This document shows positions 10,780 through 23,090 of a DNA stretch of 64,000 bases, in pieces; the stretch's first letter is position 1, and every line of letters begins with the position of its first letter. The translations under genes were made by a program, and so were the position numbers. The notes below the pieces were generated by a model. The model had not been told where the DNA came from, did not search any database, and saw only the letters and a list, made by a program, of their open reading frames with translations. This stretch comes from Dendrobium chrysotoxum. Lineage: Eukaryota; Streptophyta; Magnoliopsida; Asparagales; Orchidaceae. The DNA lies in assembly GCA_019925795.1 (NCBI GenBank), contig CM034311.1, forward strand, positions 46,285,374 to 46,349,373, written 5' to 3'.

Positions 10780-13700
10780 CGATGTGGTATCGCATCAGTA
10801 CCTATAGTGAAATGTTGCAGTGCACGCACTGGTTTGGTGCATAGGTGGTGTTGATCCTCAAGACTAACATCACGGTGTGCGGTTGAAAGCTCATCTAAGG
10901 ATGATGGTACAAAATCTAGTGTGAAGGTGGAGTTAATGTCTAGCCTTGTTGGTATCGTAAGGTAGCTCTGAGAGGGACACTCATTGGTGTAAGAAGACAG
11001 CCAGCACTGTATGGATCTATAGCAATAGGGGGATGGCTGAATGTTGTGTGGTGACTAACTATCTCGTCAAAATATCGATCATCATCAATGTATATCTATT
11101 GGCACAATGTGTGGCTTAAGATACCTACATGTTAGCGTCTCGTTGCATTCTTAGTCCCTCCAAAGTATGGTTATAATATCCTCTCCATGTTGAGAAAGAA
11201 ATCATGCTGCAGATATTTACAAAGTTTGTTAAGTTTAATAGACAATGCAATCCAATAAAGTAAACTTACACATACGTATCATATGTCGTTCTGTTAGTGC
11301 TCTGGGATAGTATGTTCTAGCGGGTCTGCCGATGCCTTTAGCATATAAAGTGTTAACCAAGATCTAAACTAGCTCAAATACTCAATAACTCTATAGTTGT
11401 AGTTAGGACCACAAACATCTCCTGTCACTATGTATGCTCTCCTGCTCTCTCATAAAGCAATGTAGGATTAGTGGTACAACACCCAATCCGTGTTAGCCTT
11501 CCACACCTATCGACTCTAAAGAAGCTAGGATCCATGGGCATAATGTCAGTTAAAGGGTAGTTTTCGAACTAACGTAGCACTCTATCTGGAAGGTGCCACT
11601 TGACTCTCTTCCAATTGATTACAGGAACTCTCCAAAAGCCATATCTCCTTAGTTGCTATGAAAATCTGGGGAACCTACATGCGAATCTCTTCCGTATATG
11701 ACTCCCATATAACTTACGTTATTGTTATAGAGATGAGGTATTTAACTTAAGTGAATTAAATAAGCATGAATAACTTCACATAAATTACCTGACTTTCAAT
11801 CAACCCATCTAGCTCACTCCTATATGTTGCAACATTTTCAACTGGCATCCCCCATAAGCATTCCTCGTTTCACTTATAAGCCATCTAAGCTTATCATATG
11901 AAATATAAAATATGAAAAATGTGAAAATGACTGTTGAAATTATCAGTATACCTAAATCTCACACTCTTGCCGTCGAGGTGAATAGGGTATGGAATGTGAA
12001 GTAGCGGTCTCCCAACATGTAAATGCTCCCACGCTTAGATCTGTAATAAATGGATGCAACTCTCTATGTTGACCCTTTTTGGCTTGGTAGCTTCAGAAAA
12101 CTCTCTGTACAAATATGTTGCGACTCGGGCTCACGAGTTTTTATCTTGATGATAACAAATATTATGACTCACATCTCCTAGTATTTATAGTGTATATTTA
12201 TTTGTGTGTATACTAATATTTTGAGAACAACATGCACCTTCTAACAAAGATTCAAGGCTCAAGAATGGATAGAATATGCTATGATGTGATGATATTTGTA
12301 ATTTTATTGATGTAATTTTTGATTTCTTGAGTCAAGTCTTATAAGGATGTATGTTTACTTGTAACCATGTATACACACACTCAAGAAGAGTGAGATCTAG
12401 TTAAAACTAAAAGTTCAACTTTTTAACAAATCGTACTCGACGATTTAAATTGTCAAGGATAATTTGTTCATTGAACTGATCATCCTAAACGATATTTATA
12501 TCGTTATGGACGATCCATTATGATCTCAAAACCCTAGCTATCATGATAATTTAGGCAAGAATTTAAGATTCAAATTTTGTTCTAATCGTCCTGGACAATA
12601 TAGATCGTCCTGGACGATCTATGATAATGTTGCCTAAATTAATCCTATGATTATTCAATCAAATATACATAATTTGATATTATGATCGTCCTGGATGATC
12701 TATATATCATACTGGACAATTTGTGTAAAATTTGTACTGATCGTCCTGGACTATCCTGAGATCGTCCAAGACTATCAGGTGATATTCTACACATCGTCCT
12801 GCTACGATCTTTGGCGACAAAATTTAGTTTTTAGGATTTTCTGAAGCCGTCTTTTTAAGCACATCGTCCTGGATGATCTTTGCCGCCAGAACTGATTTGA
12901 AAGGGTTTTTGGAGCTCTCTATTTAAGCTTTCTCAAGGCACTTGATAAGTATCTTTGGCAGCCATTGAGGCTTCATTTCTTTTAGAAAAAATTTGAAGAG
13001 AGAGCTTAAAATGGAGAGTGAAAAGGGTGGAGTTTGAGAGGAAGAAGAGCCTTGGAAGGGAGATTTTCAAGGGAGTGTGAGGGGGTTCACACGGTTGCTC
13101 CGGTAAGCTTGCACCTAAGTACCATCGAATTCAAGAGTCATATCGAGGAAAGTTTTGGGAAGAAGAAGATCTCTTTGGTGTCAAAGGACCTGACTACTCC
13201 GCCGTACCGAAAAAGGTGGAAGTGATTTTGTAAGGGCTTCTCCGCCTAGCTGTGGGGGCTAAAGGAGAGTCGCTAAAAGGAGAGTCACTAAATATTTAGT
13301 GAAATACTCAGAGGGTGCCTCCAGGGAGTGGACGTAGGTCAGGTTGGACCGAACCACTATAAATCTGGTGTATTCTTTCTGATTATTTTTTGTATTTTAT
13401 TTTACTGTGATTAACTACTTGGATGAAATCTGTGATTGATCTTTTTATTATAGATTTAATTCATTTTTGCTGCAAGATATAAATTTTTTTTTATTTAAAG
13501 AAGTTTTTAAATATCCAATTCACCCCCGCCTTCTCTTGGTTAGCCCTGGGACTAATTCATAAGGGTTTAACACCCCTCACGAACTTTCAAGAGGCCAACA
13601 CTGCTCCTCCAAGTGAAAATATCCTAAATATCGCTATATCCTCCATCAAATGCAGGTATTGTAAATGAATTTTTGAGCATAATATATCTGGTAGCAAGTG

Positions 13701-14250
13701 GAAGCCTAAAACGAATAAAACATATGCCCGTATATGCCTCTAAAAATCAATCTCTGAGAGATCTAGGTAAGAGTCACGTTGAAAAGTCCATCTCAACCAT
13801 CTCAGTGGGTGAGTGTATGCCTGACCCATCCTAAACTTAGAAGTGATGTGAGGGTCAAAAGGGTTCTAGTAAAAAATATCTTCCTCTGGATGCCTTCCAA
13901 GCAAATCATCACAAGAATTTGGCCAGCTCAACTAGCGTCTACCAGAACTAACTATGAGTGTCCCACAAATGCAGGCCCGTCAACCTATACACCTATAATC
14001 ATTGATATCTCCTGTAACGTAATTGTCATTTCACCAGCAAGATGGAATGTATTCGTCTGTACGTGGTGACCACCTATAAACCAAAGCAGTCAATAAATGG
14101 TGGTCAATCCTAATATACCTCATCTAGCTCACACAATCCAATCTAATAAATCTCAAAGCTTCCATAAACTGGGGTAGTTAACTGGCCAATCATGAACCAT
14201 CAGTAAATGTGAAGCTGCCTTCAGTATAGTCCCCTAAAAAAATTTAAAAA
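10780..14250 (-). pseudogene. Plant mobile domain (PMD) gene of the MULE, interrupted
   Basis: Read leftward from about 14250, the translation gives pieces typical of the PMD family: DHHLLTALVYRW, then HLAGEMTITLQEISM, then LPLATRYIML and FDGGYSDI. Beyond the nested LTR it resumes with YLYREF, HLLQI and AWEHLHVGRPL, and later VKWHLPDRVLR. Stops and frame changes occur throughout. The coding sequence is split at the AVLA/YLYRE point by the solo LTR at 12116-13589. PMD proteins in plants are found fused to or carried with MULE transposases, and domesticated relatives (MAIN/MAIL1) act in silencing. This copy cannot make protein. Confidence 0.75.
12116..13589 (+). repeat. Copia-like solo LTR, copy 1
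   Basis: 1,474 bp from TGTTGCGACTCGGG to GAACTTTCA. It aligns along its length with copy 2 (19774-21575): an internal block starting near base 313, a block CAATTCACCCCC-CTTGGTTAGCC near the end, and the same terminal CTTTCA. The flanks (AAATA, AGAGG) do not match, so the target duplication is decayed or lost. Position 12429-12880 holds about ten ATCGTCC-T-GGACGAT-type palindromes. The open frame at 13034-13225 lies in LTR DNA and I reject it as a gene. The Copia (SIRE-like) assignment is by terminal style only. Confidence 0.75.
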
Positions 14251-14629
14251 TCTTAAGAAAATAATATTAAGGAATTAAAATACTCAAACAAACAAGAAAT
14301 CATACCGGTTTAAGATGAGCTGCTCGGTGGTTGCAGCGAAGTGAAGTGATATTAGGATAAATGATATATACATGCGGCTGTGTGGATTCCTTCACATGTG
14401 ATGGGCGCCTGTGGTGCCGTATGATCTATCTAGATCGGCTGCTATGAAACCTAATTAGAAAAAAAAAGTTACATCAGTATTACAAAAATCAGTAAATTGC
14501 ATAAGTTCAACAATTAATAAAATTTATAAAAGTAGTAGGACAATTAAAAAAAGAATAACATATTTCAATTAACAAAAGCATAACATTTTTCAAATAAATG
14601 AGTTGAACAATTAATAGACCTAGTATGAC

Positions 14630-16540
14630 AAGTGCTTCTGTTGTGTACTACCAAGTGGCATACACTACATTGCCTGTTGCTACTAACTCTACCTTCGTCC
14701 ATGGTGTCCTAAATCGATTTATTTGTGGTCTGCCAGAACATCTTCTAAAATTTGGGGGGAGGAGAGGCTGAAGGCCACGTGTTGGGTCATGCGATGGCTA
14801 GGTCTCCTGACCAAGGATGTTATGAAATTCACCAGCGTATGTCAGTCTGTAGTTGTTTAAGGTATAATAATCTGATACATAATCATGGTGACTTCGCCTA
14901 AGCATAAAAACACAACTCACTACGTGTGAATATGAGATTTGATATATAATGCTTTTTCCATAACTATAAATACATGTTCTACCATCTATAAGATCAACCC
15001 TGAAAGACCTCAAAGGCATGTCAACTACTTAAAACCCATGCATATTAATTCTAATTAGTTATCGTAACCCCCGTGCTTCTTGTTCCATCTTTCTATGTAT
15101 TGCTTGAACCCATGGTGTGAAAAGGACTAGTGGATTCAAGATCAGTTTCATCAAACAATTATGACCTCCTCAAGTGTTTAGCCATTACGTTGTAGTAAAT
15201 AGCAATAACTAATGTCAGCACAGGTAGACCTCTTGCTCTTTTTAGAACTCTTTTGAACGACTTTGACGCATTAGTTGTCATTACTCTGTAACGAAAACTA
15301 CCGTTGTGGATTAGAGCCTAGGATCTCACATCACATTCTACCAGCCACTGGTGATTATCTAGCTTTTACCTTTATCATATCTACCATGTTCCTATCAAAC
15401 ACACTAGGGTCGTAAGTGCTTCATGCCATATACATCTTCTGACACAAAAATTCTACATCAACAACACCCATTTATCTCACAGCTTTCTTAAAGTTCTCAC
15501 GTTAGTAATTTCAATAGTGGTGATGCGCAACATTAGAAAATATTTCATGGTAATTATAGACTAAATTAGCATGCATGTTTGATATAATGCATAAATTGGA
15601 TTGTATCCTAACAACTTGTAGAACTTCATGCATTTGCCTCAAAAATCACATTCAAGAATCATTACAATCTAACTCTACTATTGCAAAAGCTAGGGAGTAG
15701 AGACCATTATTCACATCAATGCCCATAGTTAATAGTAAAGTGCATTTATATTTACCTAACAGGAATGTCCCGTCGAGGATAAGAATTGGACGATAGAACC
15801 TATACCCACTTATAGAAGGACCAAACGACCAAAATAATCTTTCAAATTTATGATTCTCTAAATATTGTATCCTATACTCTGTCTCTGGCATTGCATATAC
15901 GACTACATCCATAAACAAATTTAAGGTCTGATAAGGCTCTTCCCAGCTACCAAACACTGTCTTAATAGCTTTCCATCTAGCGTCCCAAGCTTTCATATAC
16001 AAAACTTTAATGTTGAACTTAGCTTCAAATTGACCTATAACCTCCCTAGGCTTTAGGTCCATCTGCCTTCTAATACTAGGTAATATAAAGTAACTTATAA
16101 ATTAAAAATTATACTGACAATGTCCTATCACTAGAATAGGAGTAGCGCAAGTATGATGATGCTTCATAAAAGATATTTTCCATATCCCGTCAAGATGTTT
16201 GTTCATGCCTGCATGCAGACGCCATAAACATGGACTGTCCGACTTACCATTCTGAGCATAAAGTAATGTTATTTTTTGTCTATTCGAAGCAACCACAACA
16301 TGTTCAACATTACTTTTGATCGACCATTCCTATAATGCAAATTGCAAGTCCTCATTCTTAGTGAAACACATTCCCTCCATCAACTCTGTTGGAATTGAAA
16401 ACTCTTCTTCAGCTTGGTACCCAATATTGTCACTGTCATTTATTACATCTTCATCTCATTTACGAGTGCTCAACCATGTCTTAACAAAGTCATTATTTGC
16501 AGCCATGCCTTTTGTAGTGCCAACATTCACATAACAATAT
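14630..16540 (-). pseudogene. MULE (MuDR-type) transposase, decayed
   Basis: Reading leftward: an N-terminal MuDR-type region (FSIPTELMEGMCFTKNEDLQ), a segment with WRLHAGMNKHLDGIWKI, then the DDE core with GYRFYRPILILDGTFLLGKY, where the first catalytic Asp is the D of LDGT, and NGLYSLAFAIVE. Further on come a His-containing stretch and a C-terminal SWIM-like segment (FRVDLIDGRTC then YVSDYYTL). The longest open pieces are 16102-16296, 15652-16062 and 14798-15019; stops and frame changes separate them. It would have catalysed cut-and-paste movement of the 8.1-kb element. Confidence 0.82.
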
Positions 16541-17159
16541 CATTGGATGATGTTATTTATCTCACGAAAGGTCCTAGTACATCTTGCCAATAACTTCTTT
16601 GCCTTTCACTCCATCACCAAAAAAAAATATGTTAACAAAAGTTATATATCCACAAATTTATAGTTCATTCAATAGAGATTTATATTAATATTGAATACAA
16701 TATTACATATTTAATTTTTACAAAATAAATTAATATAAACATATTTCAAAATAAAACATAATAATTTTACACATAAATATCATATTAAAAAACACAAAAA
16801 ACTCACATTCCAACAAAAAAAACACAAATCACAAAATATTTTGATCTCCTACAAATACATTGTCAAAAGAGTTTAATATAAACCTTTTTTGGCCAACAAA
16901 TTTCCAAATGACTAAACCTTAAAAAAAAAAACTTAGGCAAGAACTAAATAAATACACCGTATAAACTTAGAAAAAACTTCGCCTAACTTAGGGTAACCAC
17001 AAAAGATAACAATAATAACCTCCAAAAAATTAATAAAGGCCAAAAATCTTACCGTAAACTCGTTTTCACCGGGATGGAGTCGAATGGTCGTCGGATCGGG
17101 GGAAGAAGGTAAAATGCAGAAATAGGGATTCACGGGTGATAAAAGGGAGAGGGATAAGT

Positions 17160-17295
17160 AGCCCATTTAACGGGAAACTTACTTAAACAACAAGTTGCCC
17201 GTTAAATGAGCTACATGGTGAGTTTAAAATATTTTTCCTGCGTTGGTTATAAGGCTAATTTATATTTATACAATATTTAGTTTAAAAATTTGCCC
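17160..17295. repeat. MULE right terminal inverted repeat
   Basis: Reverse complement of the left end at 9154-9290, imperfect. It ends in GCCC directly before TATAAAATA, the 9-bp target duplication. Confidence 0.75.
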
Positions 17296-17503
17296 TATAA
17301 AATAAATAAATCTTTATATTTATGTATACAATTCTTTCATGCCTAAAACAAATAAAAAAATATGTATGAAAATACATATGTTGTTTTAAATAAGTTGTTA
17401 TTAGTGATATGTTTGTTGTGATATAGAGATTAGGACATATAAATAAATATAAGAATTTTGATATTCAATATATAAATACATAAAAATATTATAATATATA
17501 GAT
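17296..17503. other. AT-rich spacer
   Basis: Separates the MULE from the split LTR. No feature seen beyond the MULE target duplication at 17296-17304. Confidence 0.5.
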
Positions 17504-19773
17504 TCTTATGGGCTAGAATATTCACAGTGATAAAGTATCATATTTCACATTTTAGTGTTGCACGAGTATCTAGCTCATAAAATGGGAAAGAACAAAAATA
17601 CCAAAAATTTTTACGTGAAAAATCCTAAAATGGAAAAACCAAGGGGCCACGCCTAATTAAAATGATTTCACTAGTGTTTGAATAGATTACAAATGATCAT
17701 TCTTCTTTGAGATTGAGGATGATCAGATTACAAAAGTCAACCGTCAGGTAGAAATCTTATGATGAAAAGGGATAGGATGGAAGTCTAACTACGTTCAGTG
17801 GATGGGCAAAAATCCAACGTCAGTTGGCGGCCGGGCGGAAGTCTGGCTACAGTTTGTGGTCAGGCAGAAGTCTAAAGATAGTGTAATAACCCATATTTTA
17901 ATCCAAGTAAATAATTTTTTTTAGAAATAATATAATTTCAAATCGCAAACTGTCTTCGTCATAACATTGTTATAATAGTATTTTACTTGCACGAATTTTT
18001 TCGTAAGCTTTTAAGCACTGGTAAAAATCCTTAAGAAATTGGCACCTGTCAGTATGAGTGGAGATTTTGGGACCATCAAGTGTCTGTTTTGCAAATCGAT
18101 TTCACTGATATTTTTTAAATAAAATGATTTATTTTATGGATACTTTTTTATAATTTTTGAAGTCATAAAATAATTTATTTCAATTTTATACTAAAAATTA
18201 ATTAAATTAAATATTGTATTAATATTATATTCAAAATATCTTAAAGCATTATTAAAAACCTTTTAAAATCCCATTATCCATTTTGTTTGGCCAAACAATG
18301 AAACAAGGACAAGAATTTAAGAGAGAAAGATAGGAAGGAGAAAAGAGAAAACCTATATTTGGAGGTCACAGAGCGATTTTTATTAGTCAGCTTAGTTGGA
18401 AAATTTGCTCGTCTCACTGTAAGGAATCTTTACCCTATTTTTAATTTCAAAAATTGTATGTTTTTTGTATTTTTCTGATCAAATTTGTGTTTCCTTTATC
18501 GAAAAATGAGAATAATTTTGTATTAGTAAAACATTCACTACGTAACTTTTTATATATTATAGATATTAAGATTATGAATGTTTTAAGTATTTATTTGAGA
18601 TTTTTCATCTGATGATTTTAAAAATATAATGACTTTTACCTACTCAAAAAAATTTTGATGTCTAAAAATAGGGATTTAGTTTAACTAAAATTTCAAAATG
18701 TTATTTTATGTAATATCTTATAATTTAGTTAAATTTTGGAAACATAAAATTTTACTTAGTATGATTTTTTTTATCTACCGTTAGGAAATTTCAACATTTT
18801 TAAAATTATACTTAATCATGTATTATTTGATACAATATATTAAAAATGAATGCGGATATGTGATTGAGCTTATTGTTATAGTACTGTGATAAAAATGTGT
18901 GTGTTAAAGTTAAGTAAAGATTGGTTGACCTGTTGGTTGGAGACTGATTGACTTGTATATGGTGGTGGGCCGACGAGTTTTTTTTTTAAATACTGTGATT
19001 TGGTGTTATCCTCTACTAATTTACGTGATACTTATTAGAAGTTATAACAAGATAATTACTGTGCTGACTGGCAAAGAGTGATGATTTTATTTATTGAACT
19101 AACGGTTTAGTAATACTAATATAATATTAAAAAAATACTAATAAAACTGAAAGACATCATGATCGCTAGGACTTCTTACTTGTTTAATATGACCACTAAA
19201 ATGCATGATCTTGAGACATTATTCATATTATTATACGAATTTTTGTTACTATACAGATTTACTATTATTGTATTATTCTACTGCTCCTGCCATTAGATTG
19301 TTATTATTACCGATTTAAATATTGATAATGTTTGATATTACTGATTCACTATCATGATACTAAGCATGTGATATAAAATACATGGATAGCATGTGTACAT
19401 TCATATATAATTTTACTATGTTGATTTGATTTTAACAATCTTTATTAATGTTTTGAGTTGATACTTTATATGATTTATGTACTAATTGGTATTACGGATA
19501 TAACGATTGCTTTATAGATTTGACACTCATACTGGTTTATTGCATTGTTGGCTTCCGTACTGTAGTATTTTACTCTTTATATGTTCTACTACTACAGCAT
19601 ATAAATTTTATTATTTCTGCATTAATTCAATGATCATATGAATGCTACTGTTATGATTTGATTGTTTACATACATATTGCTCCTTTAACGTACTTTAAAT
19701 TCACTTGTAGGTTTTGGTAACCTGTTGGGCTTTTTAACTCATTATATGTGGTTAAATAATTTCAGGTCAGGGC

Positions 19774-21575
19774 TGTTGCAACTTAGTTTTTAAAACTATA
19801 TTTTATATCATGTGAGTTTTTCATGATACTAAAATATTATTGTATTAATTATTATTTCTCTTAACATTTATTGGATATATTTATTTTGTATTGTTTATGT
19901 ATACTAACATTTCAAGAAAATCATACTCTAGCTGCCGAAGACTTCAAGATAGATTATATTAGAGTTATTGTAATTAAAGTCTGTATTTTTTCTATTTTTC
20001 TTGAGTCTGAGAGAGTGTGATTGTAATTGGGTAACCGTACACACACACACTAAGGGAGTGAGACAAAACTTTTATTTTTAAACTAATCATACTGTACGAT
20101 TATGGAATCGTACTAGACGATTTGTCTGTTCCTCCAAAACGGAGTTGATAGAATCGGGACTTGGAATTTTTTTTAAAAACTGACCATACCGTACGAAGTT
20201 GGTTCGTCCCGGACACCGATCAGAGGATGAAATAAGGTTCGTACCAGTTCATCCCGTACGAACTCAACAATTTTGAACTGATCATACTGTACGAAGTTGG
20301 TTCGTACAAATGCCGATCAGAGTATGAAATATGGTTTGTACCAGTTCATCCCGTACGAACTTAACAATTTTGAACATATCATACTGTACGAAGTTGGTTC
20401 GTATAGACAATAATCAGAGTATGAAATAAGGTTCGTACCAGTTCATCCCGTACGAACTCAATAATTTTGAACTGATCGTACTGTACGAAGTTAGTTTGTA
20501 CAGATGCCCATCAGAGTACAAAATCAGGTTTATACCAGTTCATCATGTATAAACTCAACAATTTTGAGCTAATCGTATTACATGATGTTGATTCGTGCAG
20601 ACATCGATCAGAGTACGAAATAAGGTTCATACAATATCGTACATCACTTTTGGAATTATTCATACGTACAAAATATGATCGTACTGTACGATCCAAGTAT
20701 GTTCAACTTGAAATTTTTAATTTTCTAAATAATTTTTCTTGTCATTCATATATAAGAGTCCTAAAAATTGACACTTAGTGATCTTGCTTCGAATTTCTCT
20801 TAAGTGTGCCTTAGGAGTGTGTTTGGGAGAGTGTCTTGAGATTGAAAAGTGACAGATCTAGTGAGAGGGATTTGTGAGGGGATTCACAAATGTGCCCAAC
20901 AGTGAGGATCTCTTATTTGTTCTTCATAGTTCTTCCCTACTTTCTTGAAGGCTCTTAAGAAAAGATTTTCAAAGGAGATCAGGTTCTCTGCCATCACCAG
21001 GAGGGTGAGAAAGGACGTTAGTTCTTTGCCAACACCAGGAGGGTGAGAAAGGATATTGGTACTCTATCATCACCAAGAGGGTGAGAAAGGACGTTGGTTT
21101 TCTACCATCACCAGGAGGGTGAGAAAGGACAGTGGATTCTCTGCCTTCACCAGGAGGGTGAAAAAGGATGACAGTTCTCTGCCGCACTGGGTTGGTGGAA
21201 GAGAGATTTTTGTAAGGACTTCTCCGCCTTGCTGTAGGGGCTAAAGGAGAGTCACTTTAGTATAGTGCAAATACCTGAAGGAGGGGTCTTCAGGGAGTGG
21301 ACGTAGGTCTTGTTGGACCAAATCACTATCAAATTTGGTGTTCTTCTGCGTTTTAACTTTTACTGCATTTTTATTTTCTGCTCTTTGTTTTATTGTGGTT
21401 GAAAAATATTTTGTGATAATTATACCTAATCAACTTCATATTTTAAGGATCGTTAATTATGTTTTCTAGAAACGGTATTCAACAATCCAAGAAAATTTTT
21501 AAATTATCAATTCAACCCCCTCTTGGTTAGCCTTAGGACAATTGCATTAGGTTCAACAACCTACTCGATCTTTCA
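19774..21575 (+). repeat. Copia-like solo LTR, copy 2
   Basis: 1,802 bp from TGTTGCAACT to ATCTTTCA, with an exact 5-bp target duplication AGGGC (19769-19773 and 21576-21580). It is homologous to 12116-13589. From 20086 to 20693 it holds palindromes of the type ATCGTAC-T-GTACGAT in a roughly 97-bp higher-order repeat (for example, copies of ATCATACTGTACGAAG at about 20280 and 20378). It is the third, youngest layer of this nest. Confidence 0.85.
20985..21180 (+). repeat. 38-bp minisatellite inside Copia-like LTR copy 2
   Basis: Five copies of CACCAGGAGGGTGAGAAAGG start at about 20995, 21033, 21071, 21109 and 21148. The array is absent from copy 1 and accounts for part of copy 2's extra length. 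Frames on both strands through it are repeat artefacts. Confidence 0.9.
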
Positions 21576-22466
21576 AGGGCAGGGGAGTAGGAGTATGAGG
21601 TTGGTCAGAATTCCTTAGGTTCTATTTCTTTTTGTTCTAATTTTTTTTTTATACTCAGGACAGAGTAGTTGTGATATTATTGTGTAAATTCTGAGTAATG
21701 TATATGATTTTTGGGAATGAATACAGATGTGTACATTAATATTTTGAATTATAGAATCTATTTTTATTGTTTATTGCTAACAGATGATATTAGATAGTTT
21801 TGGTTATTATATATTAAAAGATTAAAAAAAATTCTTCCAATTTAGATTATGGAGCATCATAGATGGTCTTACGACTGTCGGTGGCCGGGCGGTGGTCAAG
21901 GAGGATGAATGTGGTGGCAAGAGAATTTTAATTTCTCTCTCTTCCTTGCTCGGATCCCCTTCAATGAAGAATGAGGGGTCTATTTATAATTTTTTTGGGA
22001 GTGGCATGACCAGTAAATTGGGAGAAGATCAAGGACATGTTGGGAGTGTTTTGAATGGACGGTTGATATCGACTCTCATGATCGTGGACCATTTATTGAG
22101 TATTTGAGTATCTTAGTGACATCGTAATTCGGCGATCTTGGCTCGTTGGATTCGTCTTGCCGAGCCGCTCAATTCGACTATAAGCATGTTGTGTTGGGAA
22201 ATCGTTTGGTCGCCTATTTTATAGTTTGAACCTTCCAAATGCGCTTCGGGTCTTCGATTTGGATCTATTTGGGCTCGGATTGGGCTGAATTTGGTGTTGT
22301 TGGGTTTGTCTTTTCGAGATGTTCAATTCGACTAAAAGTTTGCTGAAATCAGAGTTTGGATGGCCCCGTATTTAATTTCTTCGGATGGTCCCAGATTTAA
22401 TTTCGGAAGCTTCCAGCTCAAATTTGCCTCGAGATTTGTGTCCGATCAAGATAAATTTTTGTATCA

Positions 22467-22941
22467 TCTATTTTTTTTAATCTTATAAAAAAAATTAAGA
22501 AAAGAAAAAGTCACAAATGATAATTTTAATCAATTACCCTAAGCCTATAAGCCAAGAGCAAGATTCATATTAATCTGATGCATGATGGGCGGAGATGAAG
22601 ATCACAACTTAGCGTGCTTGTCTGTCATCCGTCCATCCAAATCATCAGCGCCCCCATGTGATTAAAATGGTCGGCTGTCGTTTGAATCACTTATTCTTAA
22701 TTTCCCGAGTAATAGGATATCCCCATCCCATCTAGCTGAATAAAAATAAAAAATAAAAAATAAAAAAACAAACCTAAGATTAACACTCAATCTATCTAGC
22801 CATCGTAATGGACGGTGATCATTTAAATAAAGACAATTAGTCACCCCCCCATGAATAAATAATTCATAGTCATCCAGCCAAAAACAGCACTGGCTTTAAT
22901 TACCAATCCCAAATGCATGAATCCACCCATCCCCTCTCTCA
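22467..22941. other. Upstream intergenic region of the acyltransferase gene
   Basis: It begins with an A/T-rich stretch; no gene is seen. It directly precedes the TATA box and so probably contains the gene's promoter-proximal elements, but I cannot name any. Confidence 0.5.
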
Positions 22942-22951
22942 ATATATATAT
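22942..22951 (+). promoter_or_regulatory. TATA box of the acyltransferase gene
   Basis: ATATATATAT lies about 145 bp upstream of the ATG at 23091. A GAGAGAGAGAG leader follows near 22997, typical of plant 5' untranslated regions. Transcription would start around 22975. Confidence 0.6.
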
Positions 22952-23090
22952 CCCCGTCCTTTCCACTCTCTCATGCCCACAGCTGCCCAATTTCGAGAGA
23001 GAGAGGGAGTCTGAGAGAGGACGTTGATCCAAATCAAGTTAAGAACTTACCTATAGCAACCCATAGGGGAATTAAAACAGAGATTGATCG

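Larger units (their letters stand above)
9154..17295 (-). mobile_element. Mutator-like element (MULE) carrying transposase and PMD genes
   Basis: Long inverted ends of about 135 bp begin GGGTTTTTTTTAAAGCC on the left and, reversed, GGGCAAATTTTTAAAC on the right. Both continue through AATTAGCC and a (C)CCGTTAAACGGGC-like motif. The flanks TATATAATA (9145-9153) and TATAAAATA (17296-17304) match at 8 of 9 bases, the usual MULE duplication length. Inside, both coding remnants read leftward: transposase (about 16540-14630), then plant mobile domain (about 14250-10780). A Copia-like solo LTR (12116-13589) is nested in the PMD. Many stops show the element is dead. Confidence 0.82.
17882..21792 (+). 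repeat. Gypsy-type solo LTR nested in the family A LTR
   Basis: It starts TGTAATAACCC and is flanked by GATAG on both sides (17877-17881 and 21793-21797). Without the Copia-like LTR inside, it is about 2.1 kb. It shares blocks with 27600-29269, such as GAGAATAA-TTT followed by GTAACTTTTT and a TGTAGATA-like stretch, and CCTGTTGGGCTTT / CCTGTTAGGTTTG near the 3' part. A TGTAATA start is typical of Tekay/Del chromovirus LTRs; the lineage is inferred. No protein frame. Confidence 0.62.
17504..22466 (-). repeat. Family A LTR on the minus strand, split by nested insertions
   Basis: 17504-17881 matches the 3' end of the family A LTR reversed: TAGAATATTC, GTTGCACGAGTATC, TTTTTACGTGAAAAATCC and GGGGCCACGCC. 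21798-22466 matches the 5' half reversed: GAGGGGTCTATTTATAA (TATA box), the CCGAGCCGCTCAATTCGACTAT block and ATCAAGATAAATTTTTGTATCA at the start. The two parts add up to 1,047 bp, the family length, which supports the inferred insertion borders. No clear target duplication remains. It is probably a solo LTR. Confidence 0.82.

Noticed and set aside
13034..13225. Small plus-strand gene (63 codons)
   Set aside because: It lies within the Copia-like solo LTR and is not kept in the homologous copy.
15652..16534. Domesticated transposase gene
   Set aside because: The transposase pieces are split by stops and frame changes within a MULE with intact ends, so it is a decayed mobile gene.
20969..21244. 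Repeat-like proteins on both strands
   Set aside because: They translate the 38-bp minisatellite in the Copia-like LTR.
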